DNA of 64,000 nucleotides from Chersky-840 sp963838775 (GTDB lineage Bacteria > Actinomycetota > Acidimicrobiia > Acidimicrobiales > UBA8190), in assembly GCA_963838775.1 (NCBI GenBank), contig CAWISP010000026.1:62001-126000 (forward strand). Reading direction: 5' to 3'. Below, piece by piece: positions 1 through 8,600 of this stretch. Both the position numbers and the translations under genes were made by a program. The first letter of the stretch is position 1. The number at the start of each line of letters is the position of its first letter. The notes under the pieces are model-generated. The model did no database searches and was not told where the DNA came from. It worked only from the letters and a program-made list of their open reading frames with translations.

Positions 1-1
1 C

Positions 2-226
2 TCGATGACGCCGGGAGGTCCCGACGACCAGGTCCCGCACACCGAGGACGAGGTCTACGTCATCACCACCGGGCGCGGCCGGCTGTTGACGTCGTCCGGG
101 CACATAGGGGTCGCGCCCGGTCACGTCGTCTACGTCCCTGCCGGAGAGCCCCACAGCTTCGTCGACATCACCGAGGACTTCGCGGCTGTCGTGGTGTTCG
201 CCCCGCCCGAGGTCGAGCTCTCGTAG
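2..226 (+). CDS. Cupin-domain protein, C-terminal part (gene starts before the window)
   Basis: About 74 residues in frame from the window edge to a TAG stop. The sequence shows a single beta-barrel cupin: PHTEDEVYVI matches the second half of cupin motif 1 with its metal-ligand His and Glu, and GHVVYVPAGEPHSF is a good motif 2 (G-x5-PxG-x2-H). An ATG lies at position 5, but the reading frame stays open to the edge and the domain looks cut into at its first metal-binding strand, so this is most likely a 5'-truncated gene. Small cupins of this kind are isomerases, dioxygenases or ligand-binding proteins, and the substrate cannot be told from the sequence. A luciferase-like oxidoreductase gene starts 64 bp downstream on the same strand. 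Confidence 0.75.
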   Translation, partial: SMTPGGPDDQVPHTEDEVYVITTGRGRLLTSSGHIGVAPGHVVYVPAGEPHSFVDITEDFAAVVVFAPPEVELS

Positions 227-290
227 CGCCCGTTCGGGGGCCGGGGCGGCCCTTTGGGTGCCGGTGGGCGCAGTGGAGCATGATCGGGCC

Positions 291-1220
291 ATGCGAATCG
301 GACTCCAGATCCCCAATTTCACCATCGGCGTTCCCGACGACCAGCTCTTCGAGGCCGTGGCCCAGCAGGCGGTGACCGCCGAGGAGTCGGGCTTCGAGTC
401 CCTGTGGGTGATGGACCACTTCTACCAACTCCCCGCGCTGGGCGGTCCCACCCAGCCCATGCTGGAGTCCTACACGCTGCTCGGTGGTCTCGCGGCGCGC
501 ACCAGCCGCATCATGTTGGGCACCTTGGTGACCGGGGTCACGTACCGCAATCCGGCGCTTTTGGCCAAGATCGTCACGACCCTCGACGTCATCAGCGCCG
601 GGCGGGCCATGCTCGGGATCGGCGCGGCCTGGTACGACGTCGAGCACGAAGGACTCGGGGTGGAGTTCCCCGCCGCCGGCGAGCGCCTCGACCGGCTCGA
701 GGAGGCGGTGCAGATCTGCCGGGCGATGTTCCGCGACGACGTCGTCACCTTCTATGGTCGGTACTACTCGGTACACGAGGCGAGGAACCTGCCCCGCCCC
801 GTCCGGCCCGGCGGGCCGCCCATCCTCATCGGAGGAGGCGGAGAAAAGCGCACGCTGCGTCTGGTGGCGAAGTACGCCGACTACTGCAACATCTTCGGGG
901 ACGAGGCCAGCATCCGGCACAAGGTGGCCGTCCTGCACGAGCACTGCGAGGCCGTCGGGCGCGACCCGGCGTCGATCACGATCAGCCGCCTGGCCACGCT
1001 CGTCATCACCGACACCGCCGAGGAGTCGAGAGCAACGCTGGAGCTCCTCGGCAGCATCGAAGGAATGGAGCCCGGCGCCTTCAACGTGGGGACCGAGGAC
1101 GAGATCCTGGCCCAGCTCGAAGAGCTGGCCGCGGCGGGGGTCGAGTACTTCATCTTCAACATGCCGACGTCCGGCGTCGACGCCGTGCGCCGCGCTGGAG
1201 GTCTGCTGGCGGGACGCTAG
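291..1220 (+). CDS. LLM-class (luciferase-like) F420/flavin-dependent oxidoreductase
   Basis: A 309-residue TIM-barrel enzyme of the bacterial luciferase superfamily. The N-terminus MRIGLQIPNF and the following LWVMDHF, TLVTGVTYRNPALLAK and RAMLGIGAAW stretches are characteristic, and IGGGGEKRTLRLVAKYAD is the typical central segment of F420-dependent members. An in-frame start exists at 258, but ATG 291 begins exactly at the conserved first strand. Enzymes of this family transfer hydride between F420H2 or FMNH2 and small organic substrates in the cytosol; the substrate is unknown. The stop overlaps the stop of the convergent RDD gene by 4 bp. It is one of four such enzymes in the window. Confidence 0.9.
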   Translation: MRIGLQIPNFTIGVPDDQLFEAVAQQAVTAEESGFESLWVMDHFYQLPALGGPTQPMLESYTLLGGLAARTSRIMLGTLVTGVTYRNPALLAKIVTTLDVISAGRAMLGIGAAWYDVEHEGLGVEFPAAGERLDRLEEAVQICRAMFRDDVVTFYGRYYSVHEARNLPRPVRPGGPPILIGGGGEKRTLRLVAKYADYCNIFGDEASIRHKVAVLHEHCEAVGRDPASITISRLATLVITDTAEESRATLELLGSIEGMEPGAFNVGTEDEILAQLEELAAAGVEYFIFNMPTSGVDAVRRAGGLLAGR

Positions 1221-2053
1221 AGCGGCTGGGGCTCCCCGGACGGGGGGTTCCCGGACATGAGGTCGTTGATGACGATCGTGTCCGCCACCTTGTCGTGGAG
1301 GCACTGGCGCTTGTCGTCCCACAGGCACCACAGCGGATCGAGCAATCCGGCATAGCTGAGCAGTCCCATGCCGAAGCGGAACGAACTCCTCGCCAGGGCA
1401 CGGCCCACCGTGATCTTTGATCCGTCCATCCGCACAGGCCGGATGTGGAGCCACCGCTTGCCGAGCGTCCGGCCATAGCGCGCCGTTGCGAAGGTCTCGT
1501 AGGCCACCCCGATCAGACCGGTAACCAAGGCACAACCCAACACCACGACATAGATCCAGATGATCCCGGGGACCGGAGCGTTGCCGTTGGAGTTGGGGTA
1601 GTCGGTCTTCGGGAAGATCGGACCCACGTGGGGGGCCACGACAGGAATCGCGATCGCGCCCAGGACGATCATCACGCCGAAGAGCAACAGCCAGTCGAGG
1701 AGCTGGGCGGCGAGGCGTCGGCCCGGCTCGGCGAGCGCGCCGGGACCGGTATGCGGCCTCCCCAGTTGGGCGCCCTTCCACAGAGGCGACCACGCGCCGT
1801 ATCCCGGGGGCACCCATCCCGGATATCCGGACGATGGGCCGGTGCCCGGATATTGAGGTTGGGCCTGGTAGTGAGGCTGAGGCTGGTAATGAGGCTGAGG
1901 CTGGTAATGAGGCGCGGGTGGGGGCGCCACGTGGTCGGTCCAGGCCGTGCCGTCGAAGTACCGCAGCCCGCCCGAGCCGGCGGGATCGGCGAACCAACCC
2001 GACCCCGGGCCCGTCGTCGTCAATGTCGATCCTCCGTCACCGCTGTCACCCAT
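1217..2053 (-). CDS. RDD-family membrane protein with N-terminal DUF2510-like segment
   Basis: 278 residues. Residues 18-42 (GWFADPAGSGGLRYFDGTAW) form the W..DP.G....RYWDG.. signature of DUF2510, followed by a Pro/Gln/Tyr-rich linker made of HYQPQP repeats, then an RDD membrane domain with hydrophobic segments near residues 113-136 and 165-185. RDD domains are small polytopic modules of uncertain function, proposed to act in transport. The DUF2510 plus proline-rich linker plus RDD layout is common in actinobacteria. Start ATG 2053. It faces the preceding luciferase-like gene tail to tail with overlapping stop codons. No function can be assigned beyond membrane location. Confidence 0.85.
   Translation of the reverse strand: MGDSGDGGSTLTTTGPGSGWFADPAGSGGLRYFDGTAWTDHVAPPPAPHYQPQPHYQPQPHYQAQPQYPGTGPSSGYPGWVPPGYGAWSPLWKGAQLGRPHTGPGALAEPGRRLAAQLLDWLLLFGVMIVLGAIAIPVVAPHVGPIFPKTDYPNSNGNAPVPGIIWIYVVVLGCALVTGLIGVAYETFATARYGRTLGKRWLHIRPVRMDGSKITVGRALARSSFRFGMGLLSYAGLLDPLWCLWDDKRQCLHDKVADTIVINDLMSGNPPSGEPQPL
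1868..1916 (-). repeat. 18-bp tandem repeat coding for HYQPQP
   Basis: Two full and one partial copy of an 18-bp unit lie inside the RDD gene, at 1868, 1886 and 1904. They encode the flexible linker HYQPQP HYQPQP HYQAQP. Copies are nearly identical, so the copy number may vary between strains. Confidence 0.8.
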
Positions 2054-2087
2054 TGTGGCCCGGCTCCGGCCGGTATCTCGGCTGCGC

Positions 2088-2927
2088 TCAGCCGGGAAGG
2101 AAGCGCGTGTAGTCGTCGAGCACGCGCAGCATCTCGGGCTCGGGCCCCGACGGGACGCGCAGCACCACCTCGGAGCACCCGATCGCCGCGAAGTGGGCCA
2201 GCTTGCCCTCGTCGGGCACGGTGCCGAAGGGGACTACCTCGAGCGTGTCGCGGTCGCGTCCCGCCGCGCTGAAGGCGGCGCGCAGGTCGTCGAGGGCGGA
2301 ACCGATGCCCGCCCCGCCGATGGGCATCCACCCGTCCGCGTACTCGGCGATCGCCGCGAACAGCAGTGGCCCTGCCCCGCCGCCGACGAGCGTGCGGACG
2401 CGCGGCTGCTGCACCGGCTTGGGCCACGAGAACGACGGCGGCAGCGACACGTGCACCCCGTGGAACTCAGCCTCGTCCTGCGACCACAGCGCCTGCATGC
2501 ACAGGACCTTCTCCCGGGCCACGGCGCGTCGCCGGCCGAAGTCCACGCCATGGTCGGCCGCCTCGTCGCGGTTCCAGCCGTATCCCATACCGAGCACGAA
2601 ACGACCACCCGACAGTCGGTCGAGGGTGGCGATCTGCTTGGCGAGGACGATGGGATCGTGCTGGGCCACCAGCGTCACGCCGGTGCCGAGCAGGATGCGG
2701 TCGGTCACCGCGGCGGCGGCGGCCAACGACACGAAGGGGTCGAGGCTGCGCTTGTAGTCGTCGAGATGCACGCCCTTCACCAATGCCGGCGGAGAGGCGA
2801 GGGCCACCGGCAGGTGCGTGTGCTCGGGCAGGTACAGCGAGTCGTACCCGCGCGCTTCGACGGCACGGGCGAAGTCGTCGGCCCGCATGGACCGGTCGGT
2901 CAGAAAGGCGGTGACACCGACGCGCAC
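2088..2927 (-). CDS. LLM-class F420-dependent oxidoreductase
   Basis: 279 residues starting at a GTG (VRVGVTAFLTDRSM). Strands LYLPEHTHLP, ILLGTGVTLVAQHDP, GRFVLGMGYGWNRDE and the P.LVGGGAGP segment mark it as a luciferase-like TIM barrel of the F420-dependent type. It is distinct in sequence from the enzyme at 291-1220, so it is not a recent duplicate. It lies downstream of the tag and acidic micro-protein genes on the same strand, 15 bp from the micro-protein stop, and may be co-transcribed with them. Substrate unknown. Confidence 0.88.
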   Translation of the reverse strand: MRVGVTAFLTDRSMRADDFARAVEARGYDSLYLPEHTHLPVALASPPALVKGVHLDDYKRSLDPFVSLAAAAAVTDRILLGTGVTLVAQHDPIVLAKQIATLDRLSGGRFVLGMGYGWNRDEAADHGVDFGRRRAVAREKVLCMQALWSQDEAEFHGVHVSLPPSFSWPKPVQQPRVRTLVGGGAGPLLFAAIAEYADGWMPIGGAGIGSALDDLRAAFSAAGRDRDTLEVVPFGTVPDEGKLAHFAAIGCSEVVLRVPSGPEPEMLRVLDDYTRFLPG

Positions 2928-2942
2928 AGAGGTCCGGCCGGC

Positions 2943-3128
2943 CTAGGCGTCGTCGTCGTCGGGCTCGCCCGACCACCATTGCGGCGCGTCGCTGGCGGGG
3001 AAGGACTCGTCGCTGGCCTCGTCGATCTCCTCTTCGCTGCCGTGCTCCACCCGACCGGGCGCGTCGGGCCCGGCGCCGTCCGATCCCGGGGTGCGGTCCT
3101 CGGGAGAGCCCGCGGTGGTGTCGGTCAC
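2943..3128 (-). CDS. Small acidic protein with DEASDESFPASD motif
   Basis: A 61-residue protein starting at GTG 3128 inside a GTGA overlap with the tag stop. The sequence is strongly acidic, ends in DDDDA, and has EIDEASDESFPASDAPQW at residues 35-51. This motif recurs in small uncharacterised bacterial proteins, from general knowledge of such proteins. No membrane segment, signal or cysteine is present. The 4-bp overlap implies translational coupling to the glycosylase gene. Its function is unknown. A much longer open frame continues upstream to 3833, but that part overlaps tag and is not coding in character. Confidence 0.6.
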   Translation of the reverse strand: MTDTTAGSPEDRTPGSDGAGPDAPGRVEHGSEEEIDEASDESFPASDAPQWWSGEPDDDDA

Positions 3129-3730
3129 GACGCCGACCCTACCGCCCCGCCCAGCTCCGCCCACCGTGGGCACGACACGACGTGGTCGTTCACGAGCCCC
3201 GCCGCCTGCATCGTCGAATAGCACGTCACGGGACCCACGAACCGGAAGCCGCGGCGGCGCAGTTCCACGCTCATGGCCTTCGACGTCGGGGTCGACGAGG
3301 GGAGCTCGCCGAGCTCGGTCCACGCATTGTGAAGGGTCTCGTCGGAGACAAAGGACCACACCAGCTCGGCAAAGGTCTCGCCGGCGCGGTGCATCTCCGC
3401 GATCACGCGTGCGTTGGACACCGCGGACTCGATCTTCTGTCGGTTGCGCACGATGGAGGCATCGCCGACCAAGCGCTCCACATCGGCGCCGTCGAACGCG
3501 GCCACGAGATCGGGGGCGAAGCCGGCGAAGGCCCGGCGGTAGCCCTCGCGTTTGGCGAGGATGAGCGACCACGACAGCCCGGCCTGCGCGCCCTCGAGGG
3601 TGAGGCGTTCGAACAGCGTCCGCTCGTCGTGCACCGGGACCCCCCACTCGAGGTCGTGATAGGCGAGCATCGCCGGGCTGCTCGTGGCCCAAGCGCACCG
3701 GCCGCCCGGATCCGGAGAGGGAAGCTCCAC
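3125..3730 (-). CDS. tag: DNA-3-methyladenine glycosylase I
   Basis: 201 residues, the normal length for Tag, a helix-hairpin-helix base-excision enzyme that removes 3-methyladenine from alkylated DNA. The zinc site is intact as Cys12, His25 (YHDLEWG), His183 and Cys187 (DHVVSC). The catalytic-pocket Glu is Glu46 in LEGAQAGLSW, and FVGPVTCYSTMQAAG matches the C-terminal conserved block. Start ATG 3730. The rpiB gene is divergent with 59 bp between starts. The stop overlaps the start of a small acidic protein gene. Confidence 0.95.
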   Translation of the reverse strand: MELPSPDPGGRCAWATSSPAMLAYHDLEWGVPVHDERTLFERLTLEGAQAGLSWSLILAKREGYRRAFAGFAPDLVAAFDGADVERLVGDASIVRNRQKIESAVSNARVIAEMHRAGETFAELVWSFVSDETLHNAWTELGELPSSTPTSKAMSVELRRRGFRFVGPVTCYSTMQAAGLVNDHVVSCPRWAELGGAVGSAS

Positions 3731-3789
3731 ACGACAGTTCTAGTGGTCCCCGGTTGCCATCGCCCCCCGCCGGTGTTTGGCTGTCGCCC

Positions 3790-4245
3790 ATGCGTGTCGC
3801 CCTGGGTTGTGACCATGCCGGCTTCCCCCTCAAACAGGTGGTGATGGCTCACCTCCGGGAGAAGGGGTTCGGGCTCCACGACATCGGCACGTTCTCCGAC
3901 GAGCCCGTCGACTACCCGTGGTTCTGTGCCAACGCCGCGCTCGAGGTGGTGAAGGGCTCGGCCGATCGCGCCATCGTGCTCGGCGGCAGCGGGCAGGGGG
4001 AGAACATCGCGGCCAACAAGATCAGCGGAGCGCGGGCCGCGCTCTGTCACGACGAGACGACGGCCCGCCTGGCGCGGTTCCACAACGACGCCAACGTGCT
4101 GTCGTTGGGGGCGCGCCTCTTGGGCCCCGACCTCGCCCTCGCCATCGTGGACGTCTTCTTCTCGACCGAATTCGAAGGCGGCCGCCACCTCCGGCGCCTG
4201 GCCGAGCTGTCCGACATCGAGGCCGAGGAGCGCGAGCGCCCCTGA
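3790..4245 (+). CDS. rpiB: Ribose-5-phosphate isomerase B (or RpiB/LacA-type isomerase)
   Basis: 151 residues. ATG 3790 begins MRVALGCDHAGF, the conserved RpiB start with the DH pair; an upstream in-frame ATG at 3754 would add 12 unconserved residues. The enzyme interconverts ribose 5-phosphate and ribulose 5-phosphate in the pentose phosphate pathway. The active-site loop is GGSGQGE (residues 65-71), not CGSGxG. The nucleophile position is therefore of the mycobacterial type, in which a Glu (here Glu71) is thought to replace the enterobacterial Cys as catalytic base. NKISGARAALCHD and the following HNDANVLSLGAR complete the family pattern. Confidence 0.92.
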   Translation: MRVALGCDHAGFPLKQVVMAHLREKGFGLHDIGTFSDEPVDYPWFCANAALEVVKGSADRAIVLGGSGQGENIAANKISGARAALCHDETTARLARFHNDANVLSLGARLLGPDLALAIVDVFFSTEFEGGRHLRRLAELSDIEAEERERP

Positions 4246-4304
4246 CCGGACGACGGCGCGCCTGACGCGAAGGGCTCGCCCCGAGTGGGTACTGTCGATG
4301 ACAG

Positions 4305-5480
4305 ATGGCCCATTACAAGATCCTCGTTCCCCCGCCCCGACGCCATCGAACGGGGCGGATCGTGCTGGTCGTGACCGCCATCGTCATCGTGGTCGGCGCC
4401 GGCGCCTTCCTGGTGGGACGGCACATCCAAGACGATTCCCACCGGGCGCGGTCCAAGAGTGGTGCCAAGGCGGGCGATGTGGCGGCCAAGGCGCTCACCG
4501 TGGTGTCCACCACGCCGGCCACGGGTGCCACCAGCGTGCCGTCGAACCAGGTGGTCTCGGTCCACCTGTCGTTGCCGGTGGCGGGCGCGTCGGGCATGCC
4601 CACCTTCACGCCCCCGGTGAGCGGGACGTGGGCGAAGACGGGCCCCGAGACGCTGTCGTTCCACGCCAGCGCGCCGTTCATCCCCACCACCACCGAGTCC
4701 CTCGTCATCCCGGCGGGAGCGCAGGGCCCCACCAGCACCGACGGCAAGGTCCTGACGGCGCCGGTCTCGGTCACCTTCACCGTCGCCCAGGCCAGCACGG
4801 AACGCCTGCAACAACTCCTGGCCGAGCTGAACTACCTCCCCCTGTCGTTCGCCCCCACCGGGACCCCGAGCACGGGTGCCGACGCCATGACGGCGCAGGC
4901 GGGCACGTTCTCGTGGCGCTGGGCCAACGCCCCGTCGTCACTCATGGCGCTGTGGTCCGAAGGCTACGAGAACGTCATCACCAAGGGCGCGGTCATGGAC
5001 TTCGAGAACCAGAACGGCCTGGCCGTCGACGGCCTGGCCGGACCCCGGGTGTGGTCCACACTCCTCGCCGATGTCGCCGCCATGAAGGTCGACGCCGATC
5101 CCTACACCTACGTCTACGTGTCGAAGGTCCTGCCCGAGAACCTGACGCTGTACGAGAACGGCGCCCCGGTCCTGACCGACATCCCCGTCAACACCGGGGC
5201 CCCGGGTGCCGACACTGTCGACGGCACCTACCCGGTGTTCGAACACGTCACCAGCTCGCGCATGGTGGGCACCAACCCCGACGGCACCAAGTACGACGAT
5301 CCCGACGTCCCGTGGGCCAGCTACTTCCTCGGCGGCGACGCCCTGCACGGTTTCATCCGGGCCACCTACGGATCGCCCCAGAGCAACGGCTGTGTCGAGA
5401 TGCGGATCGCCGATGCCTCCAAGGTATGGCCGTTGTCGCCCATCGGGACCCTCGTCACGGTGGCGGGGCCGGCGTCGTAG
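4305..5480 (+). CDS. Membrane-anchored L,D-transpeptidase (YkuD) with Ig-like and peptidoglycan-binding regions
   Basis: 391 residues. An N-terminal cytoplasmic tail (RRHRTGR) is followed by one membrane helix at about residues 18-40, so the rest is outside the cell. Residues about 65-165 form an Ig-like module of the kind found in mycobacterial L,D-transpeptidases. Residues about 215-255 (ALWSEGY...AVMDFENQNGLAVDGLAGP) resemble a peptidoglycan-binding domain. The C-terminal YkuD domain has the catalytic His348 (LHG) and Cys363 in SNGCVEM. These enzymes make 3-3 cross-links in peptidoglycan and resist most beta-lactams. Start ATG 4305. It follows rpiB by 59 bp. Confidence 0.9.
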   Translation: MAHYKILVPPPRRHRTGRIVLVVTAIVIVVGAGAFLVGRHIQDDSHRARSKSGAKAGDVAAKALTVVSTTPATGATSVPSNQVVSVHLSLPVAGASGMPTFTPPVSGTWAKTGPETLSFHASAPFIPTTTESLVIPAGAQGPTSTDGKVLTAPVSVTFTVAQASTERLQQLLAELNYLPLSFAPTGTPSTGADAMTAQAGTFSWRWANAPSSLMALWSEGYENVITKGAVMDFENQNGLAVDGLAGPRVWSTLLADVAAMKVDADPYTYVYVSKVLPENLTLYENGAPVLTDIPVNTGAPGADTVDGTYPVFEHVTSSRMVGTNPDGTKYDDPDVPWASYFLGGDALHGFIRATYGSPQSNGCVEMRIADASKVWPLSPIGTLVTVAGPAS

Positions 5481-5629
5481 CGGCGAGCGCCGGGGCTCGA
5501 CACCCAATGCCGCAACGTTCGTCGCCCTGACCAGGGACAGCCGGCCGCACGCCCGCTCCACCCCCGATAGGGCCGCGCTCTCCGGTAGGTTGCCCGGGAC
5601 GGGATCCGATCGGCGACACCGGGATCCCG

Positions 5630-8600
5630 GTGAGGTCGCACGTGGTCGTCATCCGCAGCACGGCCGAGGGGGCAACACCAATTTCCAAGCTTCGTAGGCG
5701 GTTTCGCTGCGGATCACTCGTCGTCGGGCTCGTCCTGTGCGTGGGCCTGGTCGAAGGCGCGTCGTCACCGGTCGGGGCCGCCTCGCCGGGTGGCGCGTCC
5801 TCGCCGGGTGGCGCGGGGCCGGCCCTCACCCGCGACGCCCGGCTCGCCCCCGGAGCCCCGCCCTCGGGATCGGTGGCACTCGGCGCGCTCGACCCCTCTC
5901 AGGGGCTCGCGCTCAACGTCGTGCTGGCGCCATCGGACCCGGCCGGGCTCCGCACGCTGGTGACCGACCTCTACGACCCGCGGTCGCCCCAGTTCCACCA
6001 CTGGCTCGCACCCGGGCAATTCTTCGCCCGTTTCGGGCCCACGGCGTCGCAGGTGTCGACCGTCACGCGCTGGCTGCGCGGCGCGGGGCTGACGGTCACG
6101 TCGGTGTCGGGCCTCTCTGTGGACGTGAAGGCGAGCGCCCGTCGCGTCTCGTCGGCGCTCGGGGTCGGCTTCACGCGCTACCGCACCCGGTCCGGGGTGC
6201 GTGGCTATCTGACCCGCAACGCCCCCCTCGTCCCCGCCACCGCCGGCGGCGCCATCGAGAGCATCCTCGGCCTCGACACCCTGGCCCCGCTCGTGCCCGA
6301 GGGTGGGCCCGATCTCGGCGAGCACGGCACCCGTTCGCACACTGTGACGGCGTCGCACACTGTGTTGGCGTCGCACGCTGTGTTGGCGTCGCACGCTGTG
6401 TTGGCGTCGCACGCTGTGTCATCGTCGACAGCGTCGTCGCAGTCGGCGTCGTCGTCGACCGCGCTGTCGCCGGCGTTGTCGCCGCACGCCGATGGGCTCA
6501 CGGCGTGCAGCGCGGCCGTCACCGAGGCGGGGTCCAACTTCTACACGCTCGACCAGCTCGGATCGGCGTACGGCCTCGATGCCCTGCTCTCGGAGGGGCT
6601 CAACGGCCACGGCGAGACCATCGGCGTCTACGAGGTGGCGCCCCACTCGGCGTCGGACGTGGCGACCTACGAAAACTGCTTCGGCCTCACCAACACGGTC
6701 TCGACGGTGGCGGTGGACGGCGGGTCGCCCTCCGACGCGGGTGGCACGGTGGAAGCCGACGCCGACATCGAGCAGGAGGCGACCCAGGCCCCGGGTGCCG
6801 CCATCCTCTCCTACGAAGGGCCCAACACGACCCTGGGCCAGTTCGACACCTGGAAGCAGATCGTCACCGACGACCGCGCCAGTGTGATCTCCACCAGCTG
6901 GGGGGAATGCGAGGCGCTGGCCGCGGCCGACGGGACCCAGGGTGCTTACACGTCGTTGTTCACGATGGCGGCGACCCAGGGCCAGACGATCCTCGCCGCG
7001 TCGGGGGACTCGGGCACCGAAGGCTGTTACGCCACCAACAACTCCCCCCAGGAGCAGGTCGTCTACCCGGCGTCGGACCCGGCCTTGACGGCGGTGGGAG
7101 GCACGACGCTGCTCGGGCCGGGCGACGAGGTGGCGTGGAACGTCTGTCAGAACCAGGAACCGAGCACGACGTGTGCCACCGACGCGGGCGGGGAAGGGGC
7201 GGGCGGTGGCGGCCTGTCACGCTACGAGGCCAAGCCCACGTTCCAGCCCGAGGTGGTGCACTGGGCCAGCGCCCAGCCCTGCGGCACGGTGTGCCGCCAG
7301 GTCCCCGACATCTCGGCCAACGCCGGCGTGGGCATGGTCATCTACGCCGGAGGGGGATGGGCGGCGGTGGGCGGCACGAGCCTGTCGGCGCCGTTCATCG
7401 CCGGGCTCGTGGCCGACAAGAACGACGGATGCTCGAAGTTGACCGGGAACTTCGCGCCGGCGCTGTATGGGCTCGCGTCCGAGGGCGTGTACGGCACGGC
7501 CCTCAACGACATCACGTCGGGCAACATCGACCTCACCGGGTCGAACGGTGGCGCCTACGAGGCGGGACCGGGCTGGGACGCGGCGACCGGCCTCGGCTCG
7601 CCCATCGCCGATGGCCTGGCCTGCGCGGGGGTCTCTTCGGTGCAGCCCGACACCGCCGCGGCCGGCTCCGACGTCACCGTCACCGGGCTCGGCCTCGAGA
7701 CGGCCGCCATCCTGTTCGGGAGCACGCCGGCCCAGATCGTGAGCGCCTCGGCCACGTCGGCGACCGTCGTCGTCCCGTCGGGGAGCGGATCGCTGTTCGT
7801 GAGTGCCACGGGCATCGAGGGCGCCGGCACCGCCACGGCGGGCTTCGCCTACCCGGGGTCGTCACCACCTCCCAATCCCCCGCCATCGCCACCGCCGTCG
7901 CCACCGGCACCGCCGCCGTCGGGATACGACCTCGTCGGCTCGGACGGTGGCGTGTTCGTGTTCCCGACGGGACAGAGCGGCGGTTTCTACGGGTCGCTGC
8001 CCGGCCTCGGGGTCCGCGTCGACGACATCGTCGGCATGGTGCCGTCATCGGACGACAAGGGCTACTTCCTCGTCGGCCAGGACGGCGGCGTGTTCGCCTT
8101 CGGCGACGCCCCCTTCCTCGGGTCGCTGCCGGGCCTGCGCGTGGCCGTGCACGACATCAGGGGCATCGTGCCCACCTCCGACAACCGCGGCTACTTCCTC
8201 GTCGGCCAGGACGGCGGCGTGTTCGCCTTCGGCGACGCCCCCTTCCTCGGGTCGCTGCCCGGTCGCGGTGTCCACGTCACCAACGTGACCGGCATCGCGG
8301 CGACCCCCACCGACAACGGGTACTGGGTGGTGACGTCGACGGGCACGGTCTACGCCTTCGGGAACGCGGCCGCCCTGGGCTCGGCCACGGGCACGCCCTC
8401 GCCGGTAGCCGGCATCGACGCCACCCCCGACGGTGCCGGCTACTGGATCGTCACCCAGAACGGGGGCGTCTCCCCCTTCGGCGACGCCCGCTCGTTCGGG
8501 ACGCTGCCGGGACTCGGGGTGACACCCGCTCGTCCCGTCATCGGGCTCGTGACCACGTCCGACGACCAGGGCTACTGGCTCATCGGGGGCGACGGGGGCA

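Noticed and set aside
168..1997. 609-codon open frame on the minus strand
   Set aside because: It runs antisense to the first luciferase-like gene and out of frame through the RDD gene; Arg/Pro-rich with no domain.
6335..6424. Possible CRISPR-like array
   Set aside because: The units are directly adjacent 18-bp coding repeats without spacers.
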